Positions 1 through 11,252 of a DNA stretch of 64,000 nt are shown here, in pieces. This DNA comes from Paralichthys olivaceus. Taxonomy: Eukaryota; Chordata; Actinopteri; Pleuronectiformes; Paralichthyidae. The stretch is taken from the NCBI RefSeq assembly GCF_024713975.1, contig NC_091114.1, positions 5,800,001 to 5,864,000 on the forward strand, written 5' to 3'. The first letter of the stretch is position 1. Each line of letters begins with the position of its first letter. The translations under genes were made by a program, and so were the position numbers. Below the pieces are notes generated by a model. It worked only from the letters and a program-made list of their open reading frames with translations, had not been told where the DNA came from and searched no databases.

Positions 1-1046
1 TCAGAAACAATGCGTCGATGTTACGTAAGTGGAAGAAAGCAGTCTTTGAAATTTGATTTATATGGACATTAAAGGAAAGGTCCTGATCAAAAACAACTCA
101 GAGATTCTTAATGGTGGAGCTGGAGGCCAGGGTGATCCCGTCTAAAGTAACTACGTCTCTAGAAAGAGAGTTTCTGAGGTTTTTGGGTTCAATTACAAGA
201 ACTTCAGTCTTGTCTGAATTTAGCATCAGAAAATTGTAGGTCTTCCAACTTTTTATATTCTTAAGACATTCTTGAAGTTTAATTAACTGATTGGTTTCAT
301 CACGCTTGATCGATAAGTATAATTGGGTGTCATCATCATAAAAATGAAAATTAATGGAGTGATTCCTAATAGTGTTCCCAAAAGGAATCATATATAAACT
401 GAATAGAAGTGGTCCTAACACAGAACCTTGTGGGACTCCGTGACAAACTTTGGTATGTACGGAGGATTCATCATTGATATGAACAAACTGAGATTAATCT
501 AAAAAATAGGACTTAAACCAGCTTAAGGCGGTTCCTTTGATGCCAATTTGATGTTCCAGTCTCTGTAAAAGAATTTGATGGTCAATGGTGTCGAATGCAG
601 CACTGAGATCTAACAAGACAAGTTCAGAGATGAGTCCTTTGTCTGAAGCCATTAGGAGGTCATTTGTAACTTTGACTAGTGCAGTCTCTGTGCTATGATG
701 CACTCTAAATCCTGACTGAAAATCCTCAAATAAACTGTTCTTATGGAGAAAGTCACGCAGCTGATTGGCTACAGCTTTCTCAAGGATCTTCGAGAGAAAG
801 GGAAGATTTGATATTGGTCTGTAATTGGCTAAAACCTCTGGATCTAGAGTGGACTTTTTAAGTAGAGGTTGAATTACAGCTACTTTAAAGGACTGTGGTA
901 CAAATCCTGATAATAAAGACAGATGAATCATAGTCAAAAAAGAAGGGCTAACTAGAGGTAGAACATCCTTGAGCAGCCTGGTTGGGATGGGGTCTAAGAG
1001 ACAGGTGGATGGCTTTGATGAAGAAATTAATGAAATCTCATGGTTT
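1..1046 (-). mobile_element. L2-clade LINE, partial reverse transcriptase copy
   Basis: Minus-strand remnant of a non-LTR retrotransposon cut by the window's left edge. The translation shows reverse transcriptase blocks: [18 protein letters not shown], the catalytic-region motif [13 protein letters not shown], and [13 protein letters not shown], where the usual family motif is YADDTQ (so Y-D-D-D here). The reading frame is interrupted between these blocks. The 5' end stops near 1046, at the same base as in the copies at about 29997 and 49761, so all three descend from one 5'-truncated insertion by segmental duplication. No endonuclease domain is present. The clade (L2/CR1 group) is inferred from motif wording and fish-typical 3' ends seen in the sister copies. 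Confidence 0.85.
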
Positions 1047-1375
1047 AGATAGAAAACCTTTTACTGCTGGTGCAGCAGTACAGCAGAGAGAGACTTCCGT
1101 GTGACTGTGTGTTTAATTAATAACGTCAGTCATAGGTCACAGCAAAAAAGACAGTGAAAATACTTTTACCACCGTTTCCATGTCTGTTGAATATGTCACA
1201 AATATGAATATTTGCAACACTTCCTGTTCCTGTTTCAAAGTAAAACACACTATCTCTCTGTCGACTGAATCCATTCATTTGTTTTAACAAGGTTTATATT
1301 GTTATTATTGTAGCACAGGAAGATGCACAGCTTCATATCATAGTGTTCTGGCATTTAGTTGAGAAGGAACCTTCT
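1047..1375. other. Spacer between LINE and class A NITR, no gene seen
   Basis: I see no coding region here. The stretch recurs beside the class A genes at about 30.0-30.3 kb and 49.76-50.08 kb, always between the LINE and the polyadenylation site of the gene. It is part of the duplicated block. Confidence 0.6.
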
Positions 1376-1770
1376 TTTATTCAAGGAAATACAGACGTCA
1401 TCACCTCACGTAGCAGCTTCTCAGCAGACACACTCCCTACGTGAACACACAGCAGATCAATGACGCAGCCGTCACTCGCTGCACACACACACAGACGGAG
1501 CCACAAACTTTCATTACATGAAGTTTAATCATTGTTTTCCAACTGTCATCGTCAAAGTGTCAAACCAACAAAGACCAACAGCAACTGTCCAAACATTGCC
1601 CCCCCCCCCCCACACGTTGTTGTTGTATTTGATCATTAATCACAAAAAAAGCAACATTTATATTTGGAAAAAGGATAAAAAAGCATAATAGACCAGAATC
1701 ATGCTCCACCACTAAAGAGAGACTGAGAAATCCCACATCTCAAACAAAGACGGTTGTAAAACACACAATT

Positions 1771-3794
1771 CTACAGTTTAACACCTGAGTACACACATTC
1801 ATCCCTGGTGTTGTCCCTCTGTCGTCTTGATCTGCTGGCCACTTTCACATTTAACGCAGCGTAATGGAGGCCATCTGCATCTTGGTTGCCCTAGAAACGA
1901 CATATAAGTACATCAAGATGGCTCCTGATGAAAAACGTATTTGTTGTGGAATGTAAATTTCACACTAAAATTATTATATTTACCTCTGCATTTGTTGTGG
2001 AGGGAGATGATGGTTGTGTACTAGACTCTGGGTATGAAACACATATAAAAACTTTGAGTCACTCTTTTGTCCACACATGTACTGTTAGGTGCCTTTACCT
2101 CTTAACCTGATTTGAACCTTGGTTTTTAATTTAATTTGAAACATGAAACTATAATTCATGTTTTATGATTCATGCATTCATTAATGAAATGTTTTAAGGT
2201 GTCCTTATCTAGAAAGGTGCCGTGAAATAAAATGTAATATTATCATTTTGCTCAAAATCTAAACTGAACTCTATCTAGAGATGAGTGGTTACCTGAACAT
2301 CTCCAGCATGTTCTCTTGTTTATCTTGTACAGTAACACAGCCAGCAAAACACTGATGGTGAATGTCAAAGCTCCACTCAGGAAAAACACCATCCAGTTCA
2401 CCTCATCTGCAACAGGAGAAATTCTAGTAATTCTGACTCTTCTCTTTAAAATTTCATTTAACTTTGCAAGAGAAGAGACAACACAAGACATTTCTATATT
2501 AAAAGAAAAAATAGTATGAATAACACTCATAATCGTATAATAATTATTATCATATTATGATATGAACCATTTGACCACTATAACAACAATAATGTCCACA
2601 TCACAATAATAATAATAGTCATAATAATATTATCTTGGAGGGAAAAAAAGAAAAGGAAAAAAAGCTGCACTCATACTTAATAATTCACGTCTTGTCACCA
2701 CTAGTGTTATTTATAATAACAGTATATTATAACCATTACTATGATCATCGTTATCATCACCAATAATAATCATAAATAAAAAATTCTACTTAGTTGTGGT
2801 GCACACCACCACCGTCCACTGGTGGTGAAGCATTGTTGGGTCACCGTCAGGAGGGACATTCAGACAGGACAGGATTTTACCAATTGTTTGGTCCCAACTG
2901 TCACAATACATCAAGTGAGACAGTCTCTGGTAGTGACTCACCATCAACGTCCAGCTTGGTCCCGTTTCCAAACAGTATGTGTCCACATGCAGCCACAGCA
3001 CAGTAGTAGGTCCCAGCATGAGAACGGTTCAGTGTCATTGACAAGTTGTAGACACAGGTGTGTGTCTGTGTGTCAGGTTTCCTCTCACACTGATCCTTCC
3101 TGTCTCCGTGGGTGTAAATGAGTCCTGACTGAGGTTCTTCAGAGTTCTTGAACCAGTAAACACTGTGTTCTCCATCACATGTCTCAGTGTGAACTGTACA
3201 GCTGAGAGTCACAGAGCCTCCTGGCTGGATGTTCTCAGACTGATGCACCAGAGCCTGGATGTTCAACCCTGAACCTTTCACACTGACAGTGACGCCCTCC
3301 GTAAACTCAAACACATATGAATGACTCTTTGAACAGTAGTAAGTAGCTGAGTCTGAAAGTTGCACATATGAGATTTTTAGGTGACTCACAACATCAGTAG
3401 ATTCCAGAGTGAAGCGTGAATTGTTCTTGAATTCATCAAATATCGGAATTTTTTTAGAGAATGTGTAAGTCACTGAGATAATTCGAGGCTTCTGTCCTGG
3501 TGTTTGCTTGAACCAATAAATTGTATGGTCCTCCCCTTCATAGAAACACTGGAAAGTCAAGTTGTCTCCAACATCAACTGATTTAAATCCTCTGTGTTGA
3601 TGAGACAAGATAAAATGATGCATCTGAACTGAAGAGAAAAAGGAGAAAAGCAAAATAACAGTTAATTTTATGTGACAGAAATGAAATCGTAATCAGCATC
3701 AGGACCGACTGAATATTTATAAAACACACAACTCACCCATTTTCCCAAAGAGGAAACATGTCAGGTAGAGAATGAACTGCGGAGATGTCATCAT
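1771..3794 (-). CDS. nitr: Novel immune-type receptor, class A (gene N1)
   Basis: Five exons on the minus strand: 3737-3794 (leader, starts MMTSPQFILYLTCFLFGKM), 2942-3628 (V plus I domains), 2293-2406 (transmembrane), 1984-2027 (linker) and 1771-1890 (tail). All have GT/AG borders and compatible phases, giving 340 residues. The V domain has CFYE, YWFKQ and DSATYYC. Its CDR-like loops read GEDHTIYW, FSKKIPIFDEF and SKSHSYVFEF. The I domain carries six cysteines and the J-like motif FGNGTKL. The membrane segment has no charge, and the tail holds ITIM LHYAAL and ECVYSGV, so an inhibitory cell-surface receptor is inferred. Unusual residues are HTETC where paralogues have HTGTC, and NWMVFF in the membrane exon. 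A polyadenylation signal lies at 1376-1381. NITR assignment is from recalled family features. Confidence 0.9.
2807..2827 (-). repeat. Intronic hairpin, conserved in class A genes
   Basis: Perfect 7-bp inverted repeat CACCACC / GGTGGTG around a 7-base loop, in intron 2 about 115 bases past the V/I-exon donor. It recurs at the equivalent position in all six class A genes (near 9070, 25548, 31759, 44351 and 51546). Function unknown; the conservation may simply reflect recent duplication. Confidence 0.5.
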
Positions 3795-3960
3795 GTTGAA
3801 ATCGTCGTGTTGAATGACAAACAGCCCGACACTTTCTCCTCTCTTCAGAGTAAAGACTTGTGTGATTGGCCAGCAGGACACCACTGATCACATGATCACT
3901 GCTACCTATGATGTGAATCTTTGTTCTTTAAATAGAATCACATGGTGAGAGACATCTGAA
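3795..3960 (-). promoter_or_regulatory. Shared NITR 5' flank with CCAAT box and TGATCA pair
   Basis: Immediately upstream of the N1 start codon. On the minus strand a CCAAT box (GGCCAATCA) lies about 70-75 bases before ATG (3865-3869). Next comes TGATCACATGATCA (3885-3898), two TGATCA copies two bases apart, and a TATA-like TATTTAAA at 3927-3934. The TATA-like element lies further out than the CCAAT box, an unusual order, so it may not be the functional TATA. The same block precedes every class A and class B gene, with at most small changes, which suggests common regulation. No experimental start site can be deduced. Confidence 0.5.
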
Positions 3961-4912
3961 GCACTTAGAGTACATTATACTACTACTACTACAGGTCTCT
4001 ACCTCTTCCCTGTTATGCAAGAGATTATGTGTCTTACAATGTTGAAGAAAGTGATGGAAAAATCTTGGATCAGCCCCTTTTGTCCAGATCTGAACCCAAA
4101 TGTAACGGGTTATTTCTTGGCCCATGCTCTATCCCTCTCCCAACCAGCCAACCAGACAAGACAGGGGTGAAAACATAACTTCTTAGTGGAGGAAACAGTT
4201 TTAAGAGTCACATTGTAGAGTAACTGCTCTTGAAACTTTCAGACGTGACATGTACATGACACACATTCATAGTTTATTACAACGTGTGACTTGAAAACAA
4301 AAAGATATCAGCAAAGATGAGGGCAGTGGTTTGTGTACTACATCAGAAAATGTGATCATGTTTTGTGAGATCTCTTTTTATTTGCTGTGGGCTGTGGGGA
4401 ACGTGTTCTATTGCTTCATCTGCCCCTTTCAAGTCCCACAGACTGGATCATGGCTACCATGTGGTTGATGGAGTAATAAATATGATTTCATGAGTAATGA
4501 TTTCACATTTTATTTGTGGATATGTGTGAGTTTAACACTTTGAATCCCTATTTCATGACACTGCTTGATGAGAGCAACTTCTGGTCATTTCATTACTGTT
4601 TACTTGAAATATTCTGCTGGGGTGAAGTGAAGACACTGCAGAGACTTCCTGTTTGAAAGTGCTCAGACAAAGAGAGCAGAGGGTCTTTAGACTGTCGACC
4701 ACACAGAGGCTAAATAAAGATCCTCACATGTGAGGTGTACGAAATGTTTAAACAACATGTGGTTAAGTTCAAGAAGTATATTCTGTACTTAGTGGGAGTG
4801 GAAAATATGGAAACTGACAACATCAAATTAGTTTGGCTGATTTAAAATCTTTATTTGTTTTGCATTAAAAAGCTTTACATTCAGAATGTGTGGAAGTGAA
4901 ACATGTTCAGCT
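3961..4912. repeat. Class B-type downstream flank, array-wide repeat
   Basis: Non-coding. It starts with a (TAC)n microsatellite and continues as a block repeated at about 16.5-17.4, 20.5-21.5, 39.1-40.1, 52.7-53.6, 56.8-57.7 and 62.8-63.7 kb; a related, more diverged version lies at 12.2-12.4 kb, followed by 13.14-13.77 kb. Elsewhere it separates the promoter of one NITR from the 3' end of the next class B gene. Here it is followed only by an orphan tail exon, so this position is probably a class B gene that has been lost. Confidence 0.65.
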
Positions 4913-5024
4913 CTACTGCTTTACACTGGAGTACACACATTCACTCCCGTCACCGTCTGTTTGTCTTCTTGCTCTGCTGAACCTGTGCTCCATTAAAGCA
5001 GAGTAATGTAGGTTGTCTGCATCT
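4913..5024 (-). pseudogene. Orphan NITR tail exon (ITIM LHYSAL)
   Basis: The minus strand translates as DADNLHYSALMEHRF followed later by ECVYSSVKQ and a stop, clearly the class B cytoplasmic exon. The sequence upstream of the homology has a GATGATGAA-rich stretch instead of the acceptor and first codons (VHQ) seen in class B genes, and no transmembrane or V/I exon of class B follows. It is therefore a relic, or possibly an alternative tail for the class C gene upstream. Sister copies lie at 21502-21611 and 40087-40200, always downstream of a class C pseudogene. Confidence 0.7.
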
Positions 5025-5850
5025 TCATCATCAGCATTATCATCTTCATGGTTCAAGTTTTCAGCACCAATTATTTTTTTCATAATCTGTTTTTTCTAAT
5101 CCTGAAACTTCAGAGGATTTTGTTATTCACAATGTCGAGCTACGTCACTTACTGCCCTTTAGTCTCCAACAACCTTTCTACCAAAGATGAGCTTTCCACT
5201 TATTCTGTGAAGCTGTCACGATCATTTCCTTTAGTCTTCTTCTCCTGCTGCTGCTCACGCTACATTAAAGGCTCAGTTCACTCAAATGACTTGTCTTTCC
5301 CCTGAGCCTTGTGCAGTTTTTGCTTTAAACTATATTGAGGTTTTGAGATCTGCATCTCTGAGATCAGTGCTGCCGCCAACGTCCTCACTTCATAGAGGTG
5401 AACATAGTCTTAAATCACTTTGTCTCATCAGCAGATAACATGTTTGGTTGGTACACACAATGATAATAAGTCATGCAAACCTAACTAAAGCACTACTAGG
5501 GCAAACAAGGAAATGATCAAAAGATGCTTGCATGTGGTCACCATGTTTCCGACAGATAGGTGTGGTCTGTGAATGCTGAAACTCGGCTTCACAAGAAAGC
5601 TCATGCTGCGGCAGGATGCACGTCGTCCACTGTTACCTTCATTACTTTGCATGAACAGACACAGTAGAAAAGAGTCATGCACACAATGGAAAACTAGTTT
5701 TATTGAGATGATAGCAAACAGAAGCTTTACATGTTTCACACGGAGGTAAACATCTTATACACAGAACTGTTCTGATGTCAGTAAAGACATAGTTACACCT
5801 ACACTAATGTGGTGATTAGACACAGAGACAAATACAGAAGGTGTCCAGCT
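5025..5850. other. Intergenic stretch, no gene seen
   Basis: Open frames on either strand are short and lack recognisable domains. The stretch is duplicated near 21612-22421 and 40201-41024 with the same gene order, so conservation between copies says nothing about function. Confidence 0.6.
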
Positions 5851-7081
5851 CTACTGCCTGGACACTACATAATGGAGGTCGTCTGCGTCTCGGTAACCCT
5901 GGTTACAAAACATGTAGAGGCGGATTAGGATATTATATAGATAGAAATAGAAATTGAAACGGTAAAAGGATGTTTGAATGGTCATTAACGTCACCTGTGG
6001 ATTTGTTGTGGGGGGAGCTGATGATCTTGCTTGTGACTCTGGTTATAAAACACACAAAATGTTCCTTTATTCAGAAGTTATATTCAGTGAATGCAAGCTA
6101 TTGGATGAAACTGTTTCCACGTACCTGTGCACTAGCAGCTGTTTCTCTTGATTGTTTGATACATGGAGGAAGCCAGAGAAACTCACAGGAAGATGGTGGC
6201 TGTCAGAGCTCCGCTCAAGAAATAAACATGAGATCTGGGAGATTTCAACTCATCTGCAGAGAACAAGAGCTTATTTCTGTCTTGTTACAACATTTGATTA
6301 GAAACTTATACAAAATATTATTTCATTAAACAAGATGAGCTCTGTTACTCACGTTTAAAGTCCAGGTCTGCCCCGTTTCCAAACAGTACATGTCCACATG
6401 CAGCGACAGCACAGTAGTAGGTCCCAGCATGAGAACGGTTCAGTCTCATTGACAAGTTGTAGACACAGGTGTGTGTCTGTGTGTCAGGTTTCCTCTCACA
6501 CTGATCGTTCCTGTCTCCGTAGGTGTAAATGAGTCTTGACTGAGGTTCAACCCTGAACCTTTCACACTGACAGTGACGCCCTGTGCAAACGTCAAGACGA
6601 ACATGTAGCTGTGTGCAGTAGTAAGTACCAGAGTCTGAAACTTTCAGATTAGAAATCGTCAAGTGATGTGTGCCTTTTTCAGAACCCAGCGTGAAGCGTG
6701 GGTTGTCCTTGAATTCATTAAAAAAAGTGGTCTTGGCATTAAACATGTAAAAGCTGGAGATGAACCTCCTGTGCTGGAGTTTGTTTGTACCAGAGGAGCC
6801 ATGCTGAATCCTCACTTTTATAGAAACACGGCAAAGTCACATTGTCTCCAACTTTGTCTGATGATGACCGTTTGTCTTGATGCACGATGGAGGGCAGATA
6901 AGATGAGCTGTGAGCTGAAGGGCAAGGAGAATAAGAACAGATGAAATGAAAATAGAAAGAAAATATGATGAGATATTGCATGAAGAGTTATTGTGAAGAA
7001 AAGGTCACAGAAACACAACTCACCCATGTTCCCAGGGAAGAGACATGTGAGATAGAAGACAAACTTGAGAGAAGTCATCAT
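5851..7081 (-). pseudogene. NITR class C pseudogene (N2)
   Basis: Five exon-like blocks: 7024-7081 (leader MMTSLKFVFYLTCLFPGNM), 6353-6914 (V/I), 6125-6253 (transmembrane), 5995-6038 (linker) and 5851-5898 (tail DADDLHYVVSRQ, lacking a full ITIM and the second tyrosine motif). The V domain starts well (DNVTLPCFYKSED, WLLWYKQTPAQ) but shifts frame before the NEFKDNPRFTL block and again after YYC. The front of the I domain (about 120 bases) is missing, fusing the V end to LIYTYGDRND. The membrane exon has an in-frame TGA after ATIFL, and a TAG replaces CAG near its end. The frameshifts and the TGA recur in both sister copies, so the line was dead before the array expanded. Confidence 0.85.
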
Positions 7082-7629
7082 GTTTGAATTCCTGTGTTTT
7101 AAATGAGAAGAATCTTGACACGTTCTCCAGTCTTCAGAGACAAGACTGTGATTGGCCAATCTGCAGTGACACTGTTCTGTGTGTCCTATTGTGGAAACGT
7201 GATGACATGTTCACTGCCACCAATGTTTCAAGTTAGGGTTCTTCTCAGAAATTTCACACTGTGAGAGTCTCTTTATCTCACCAACATATTTTAAATCACA
7301 GAATAAATAAATCACAGGTACACACAGTAATGACATACATGGCATGAAGCTGATCACTATTATGCTGAACACATACAGTAACATGAATATGTGATCATTT
7401 TACTTTATCATCATTAACAATCAAAATTATCATAAATGTTACAATTAATAGAAATGATATAATTTAAGTTTAATTGCAAACGGATAGAATGTCAAATAAA
7501 GGTAACTGAAGCACTTATTACAGTGACGAGTCATGATAATAAAGAAGAGGTTTATTATCTGTTCAAAGCATTTACCAATGTCGCAAATACTAGTTGACTT
7601 TGACCAACACGAGACAAAAGCAGCTTTCT
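7082..7629. other. Class C 5' flank and intergenic sequence
   Basis: Contains the class C promoter-like palindrome ATTGGCCAAT (near 7151-7160) that includes a CCAAT box, then AT-rich sequence with no open frame of interest up to the polyadenylation site of the next class A gene. A near copy lies at 42366-42909; the copy at 23766-24131 lacks about 200 bases of the AT-rich part. Confidence 0.55.
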
Positions 7630-8022
7630 TTTATTCAAGGAAATACAGACGTCATCACCTCACGTAGCAGCTTCTCAGCAGACACACTCCCTATGTGAAC
7701 ACACAGCAGATCAACGACGCAGCCGTCACTCACTGCACACACACACACAGACGGAGCCACAAACTTTCATTACAAGAAGTTTAATCATTTTTTTCCAACT
7801 GTCATCGTCAAAGTGTCAAACCAACAAAGACCAACAGCAACTGTCCAAACATTGCCCCCCCCCACACGTTGTTGTTGTATTTGATCATTAATCACAAAAA
7901 AAGCAACATTTATATTTGGAAAAAGGATAAAAAAGCATAACAGACCAGAATCATGCTCCACCACTAAAGAAAGACTGAGAAATCCCACATCTCAAACAAA
8001 GACGGTTCTAAAAAACACAATT

Positions 8023-10054
8023 CTACAGTTTAACACCTGAGTACACACATTCATCCCTGGTGTTGTCCCTCTGTCGTCTTGATCTGCTGGCCACTTTCAC
8101 ATTTAACGCAGCGTAATGGAGGCCATCTGCATCTTGGTTGCCCTGGAAACGACATACAAGTACATCAAGTTCCAAATTCCTGATGAAAAACGTGTTTGTT
8201 GCGGAATGTAAATTTCACACTTAAAAAGATTATATTTACCTCTGCATTTGTTGTGGAGGGAGATGATGGTTGTGTACAAGACTCTGGGTATGAAACACAT
8301 ATAAAAACTTTGAGTCACTCTTTTGTCCACACATGTACTGTTAGGTGCCTTTACCTCTTAACCTGATTTGAACCTTGGTTTTTAATTTAATGTGAAACAT
8401 GAACCTTTAATTCATGTTTTATGATTCATGCATTTGTTTATGAAATGTTTTAAGGTGTCCTTATCTAGAAAGGTGCCGTGAAATAAAATGTATTATTATC
8501 ATTTTGCTCAAAAGCTAAACTGAACTCTATCTAGAGATGAGTGGTTACCTGAACATCTCCAGCATGTTCTCTTGTTTATCTTGTACAGTAACACAGCCAG
8601 CAAAACACTGATGGTGAATGTCAAAGCTCCACTCAGGAAAAACACCGTCCAGTTCACCTCATCTGCAACAGGAGAAATTCTAGTAATTCTGTCTCCTCTT
8701 TTTAAAATTTCATTTAACTTTGCAAGAGACAACACAAGACATTTCTATATTAGAAGAAAAAATATGATTTATAATTATAATAACAAAACTAACAATCATG
8801 TAATAATAATGATCATATAATGATATGAACCATCTGACCACTATAACAACAATAATGTCCCCATCACAATATTAATAATAGTAATAATAATATGATCATT
8901 GAGGGAAAAAAAGAAAAAGAAAAAAAGCTGCACTCATACTTAATAATTCACGTCTTGTCACCACTAGTGTTATTTATAATAACAGTATATTATAACCATT
9001 ACTATGATCATCGTTATCATCACCAATAATAATCATAAATAAAAAATTCTACTTAGTTGTGGTGCACACCACCACCGTCCACTGGTGGTGAAGCATTGTT
9101 GGGTCACCGTCAGGAGGGACATTCAGACAGGACAGGATTTTACCAATTGTTTGGTCCCAACTGTCACAATACATCAAGTGAGACAGTCTCTGGTAGTGAC
9201 TCACCATCAACGTCCAGCTTGGTCCCGTTTCCAAACAGTATGTGTCCACATGCAGCCACAGCACAGTAGTAGGTCCCAGCATGAGAATGGTTCAGTCTCA
9301 TTGACAAGTTGTAGACACAGGTGTGTGTCTGTGTGTCAGGTTTCCTCTCACACTGATCCTTCCTGTCTCCGTGGGTGTAAATGAGTCCTGACTGAGGTTC
9401 TTCAGAGTTCTTGAACCAGTAAACACTGTGTTCTCCACCACAGGTCCCAGTGTGAACTGTACAGCTGAGAGTCACAGAGCCTCCTGGCTGGATGTTCTCA
9501 GACTGATGCACCAGAGCCTGGATGTTCAACCCTGAACCTTTCACACTGACAGTGACGCCCTCCGTGAACTCAAACTCAAATAACCGACTATTTAAACAGT
9601 AGTAAGTAGCTGAGTCGGAAAGTTGCACATCTGAGATATTTAGGTGACTCACAACATCAGTAGATTCCAGAGTGAAGCGTGAATTGTTCTTGAATTCATT
9701 TAGTAATAAAAAAGTTCTCGATAACTTGTTAGTCATTGAGATAATTCGAGGCTTCTGTCCTGGTGTTTGCTTGAACCAATAAATCGTATAGTCCCTCTCA
9801 TATAAACACTTGAAAGTCAAGTTGTCTCCAACATCAACTGATTTAAATCCTCTGTGTTGATGAGACAAGATAAAATGATGCATCTGAACTGAAGAGAAAA
9901 AGGAGAAAAGCAAAACAACAGTTAATTTTATGTGACAGAAATGAAATCGTAATCAGCATCAGGACCGACTGAATATTTATAAAACACACAACTCACCCAT
10001 TTTCCCGAAGAGGAAACATGTCAGGTAGAGAATGAACTGCGGAGATGTCATCAT
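8023..10054 (-). CDS. nitr: Novel immune-type receptor, class A (gene N3)
   Basis: Exons 9997-10054, 9205-9888, 8549-8662, 8240-8283 and 8023-8142 give 339 residues with intact frame and GT/AG borders. The V/I exon is one codon shorter than in N1, in the first CDR-like loop (ERDYTIYWF). The other loops are KLSRTFLLLNEF and LNSRLFEFEF, the latter quite unlike its neighbours. The I domain has six cysteines and FGNGTKLDV; LNHSHAG replaces the more common LNRSHAG and keeps the N-glycosylation sequon. The membrane exon is uncharged (NWTVFFLSGALTF). The tail has ITIM LHYAAL and ECVYSGV. Polyadenylation signal at 7630-7635. It lies directly upstream of class C pseudogene N2, in the same A-next-to-C order seen at 24.5 and 43.3 kb. 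Confidence 0.9.
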
Positions 10055-10251
10055 GTTGAAATCGTCGTGTTGAATGACAAACAGCCCGACACTTTCTCCT
10101 CTCTTCAGAGTAAAGACTTGTGTTGATTGGCCAGCAGGACACCACTGATCACATGATCACTGCTACCTATGATGTGAATCTTTGTTCTTTAAATAGAATC
10201 ACATGGTGAGAGACATCTGAAGCACTGAGAGTACATTATACTACTACTACT
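10055..10251 (-). promoter_or_regulatory. 5' flank of gene N3
   Basis: Same CCAAT box, TGATCACATGATCA pair and TTTAAATA element as upstream of N1, ending in a (TAC)n microsatellite where the repeat-rich spacer begins. Regulatory role is inferred from conservation and position only. Confidence 0.45.
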
Positions 10252-10620
10252 ACAAGTTTATTCAATGATTCATGTAGCACCTTTCAAAACACAGTTACAA
10301 GGTGCTTTACAAGTTAAAAGTGTAGAATTGAGGACAAACAGTAGAAAAGAATTAAAAGTAAACACAAGAACACAAATATAAGGATACAAATGTTACTGAT
10401 ACAAAAAGAGTAAAACAATACAGTCTCACATAAATGAATAAAAAGCAGTTGGTAAGATCATAGCTAGATTAAAATATATTTATACAACTTAAAGGAGCCA
10501 AAGGACTAAGACAACACATGTATAAAATGTCTCTTTAAAAGAGGATGAGGAGTTTGGAACACTCTTCCTCAGGAGATCCGTCTGACAAAGAGTGGAATGG
10601 CTATTAGTGTTGAAGTTTTG
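10252..10620 (-). mobile_element. L2-like LINE remnant (3' part)
   Basis: Begins with the fish-typical LINE 3' end that reads TTTATTCAATGATTCATGTA on the plus strand, followed by GCACCTTTCAAAACACAG. It continues into decayed sequence whose minus-strand reading (VFQTPHPLLKRHF-like) resembles the end of an L2 open reading frame. It is a different LINE from the one at 1-1046. Sister copies lie at 26726-27090, 32940-33310 and 45537-45890; only the first about 100 bases recur at 60303-60400. Confidence 0.65.
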
Positions 10621-10624
10621 AAGG

Positions 10625-10935
10625 TTTGCTCCTTGTGTGTTTCCACCTTTACTTCCTTTCTTCGTCCTGTTTCCCACCCTTGTGATTGCCTGCACCAGTT
10701 CCTCATGTGTTTCACCTGTGTCCAATCACTCCTGCCTCCCCTGTATATATGTCTCTGTGCTTCTCTTTGTCTATGTCAGTGTGTGGTCGTCTACTTGGCC
10801 GTCTCACCACCCTGTCGTCATTCCTCCACCATCAGTTCCCTTCTCTCGTGAGTTCTAGTTCTTTCTCTTTTTTTCTGTTCAGCCTATTTAACTTTTTGAG
10901 TGCCTTTTAGCACAGTGTTTCTCTGTTCATGGGTT
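10625..10935 (+). mobile_element. LTR-like insertion in LINE (tentative)
   Basis: Pyrimidine-rich stretch with a promoter-like TATATAT (about 10743-10749) and wording reminiscent of fish Ty3/gypsy LTRs. It separates two parts of a LINE (3' part before, reverse transcriptase part after), which implies a later insertion. I could not define clean ends or a target duplication. Copies accompany the same LINE at 27.1, 33.3 and 45.9 kb. Confidence 0.35.
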
Positions 10936-10939
10936 TTTG

Positions 10940-11075
10940 GATTCTTTCCTTTTCATTTAACTGCAAGAATTCTAAGGACTTGATCAGAATCATTGGGGTT
11001 AAAAGAGAAATAGAGTTGTGTGTCATCTGCATATAAATTGATGTTATGTTTTCCTTGAGACTAAGCACTCAGTAA
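10940..11075 (-). mobile_element. L2-like LINE remnant with YADDTQLY block
   Basis: The minus strand reads [18 protein letters not shown], the reverse transcriptase catalytic block of an L2-type LINE, followed by DQVLRILAV. It probably belongs to the same element as 10252-10620. Copies at about 27425-27555, 33645-33770 and 46220-46350. Confidence 0.75.
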
Positions 11076-11252
11076 AAGCTCTTCACGATTCTAAATGAAT
11101 CAGTGAAATTTTATAGACGTTTATATTCACAGCAGAAGAGTAAAATTCAGTGTTTCTCAAGCTTTTCTCAATACAACCATCTTCACTTAGTTGTGTTCAC
11201 CACATGCAGGCATGGTCATTTAGAAACATCGTGCTAAGTACACTAGCACGTA

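Noticed and set aside
2021-2030. Apparent TAG at the start of the linker exon of N1
   Set aside because: In the phase set by the membrane exon it reads TCT AGT (SS), so it is not a stop.
2822-3121. Plus-strand 99-codon frames opposite the NITR I domain (repeated in most class A genes)
   Set aside because: They are exact shadows of the coding exon on the minus strand, conserved only because the exon is; no splice or start context of their own.
3160-3166. CACAGTG heptamer (minus strand) inside each I-domain exon, like a V(D)J recombination signal
   Set aside because: It is part of the codons for EHSVYW, with no nonamer at 12 or 23 bases; leader, J-like motif, membrane and tail are already in one germline gene, so no rearrangement is needed.
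2942-3628. Possibility that these are T-cell receptor or immunoglobulin V segments
   Set aside because: Each V is followed in the same exon by an I domain and then by membrane and ITIM exons, and no recombination signals or constant-region genes are visible.
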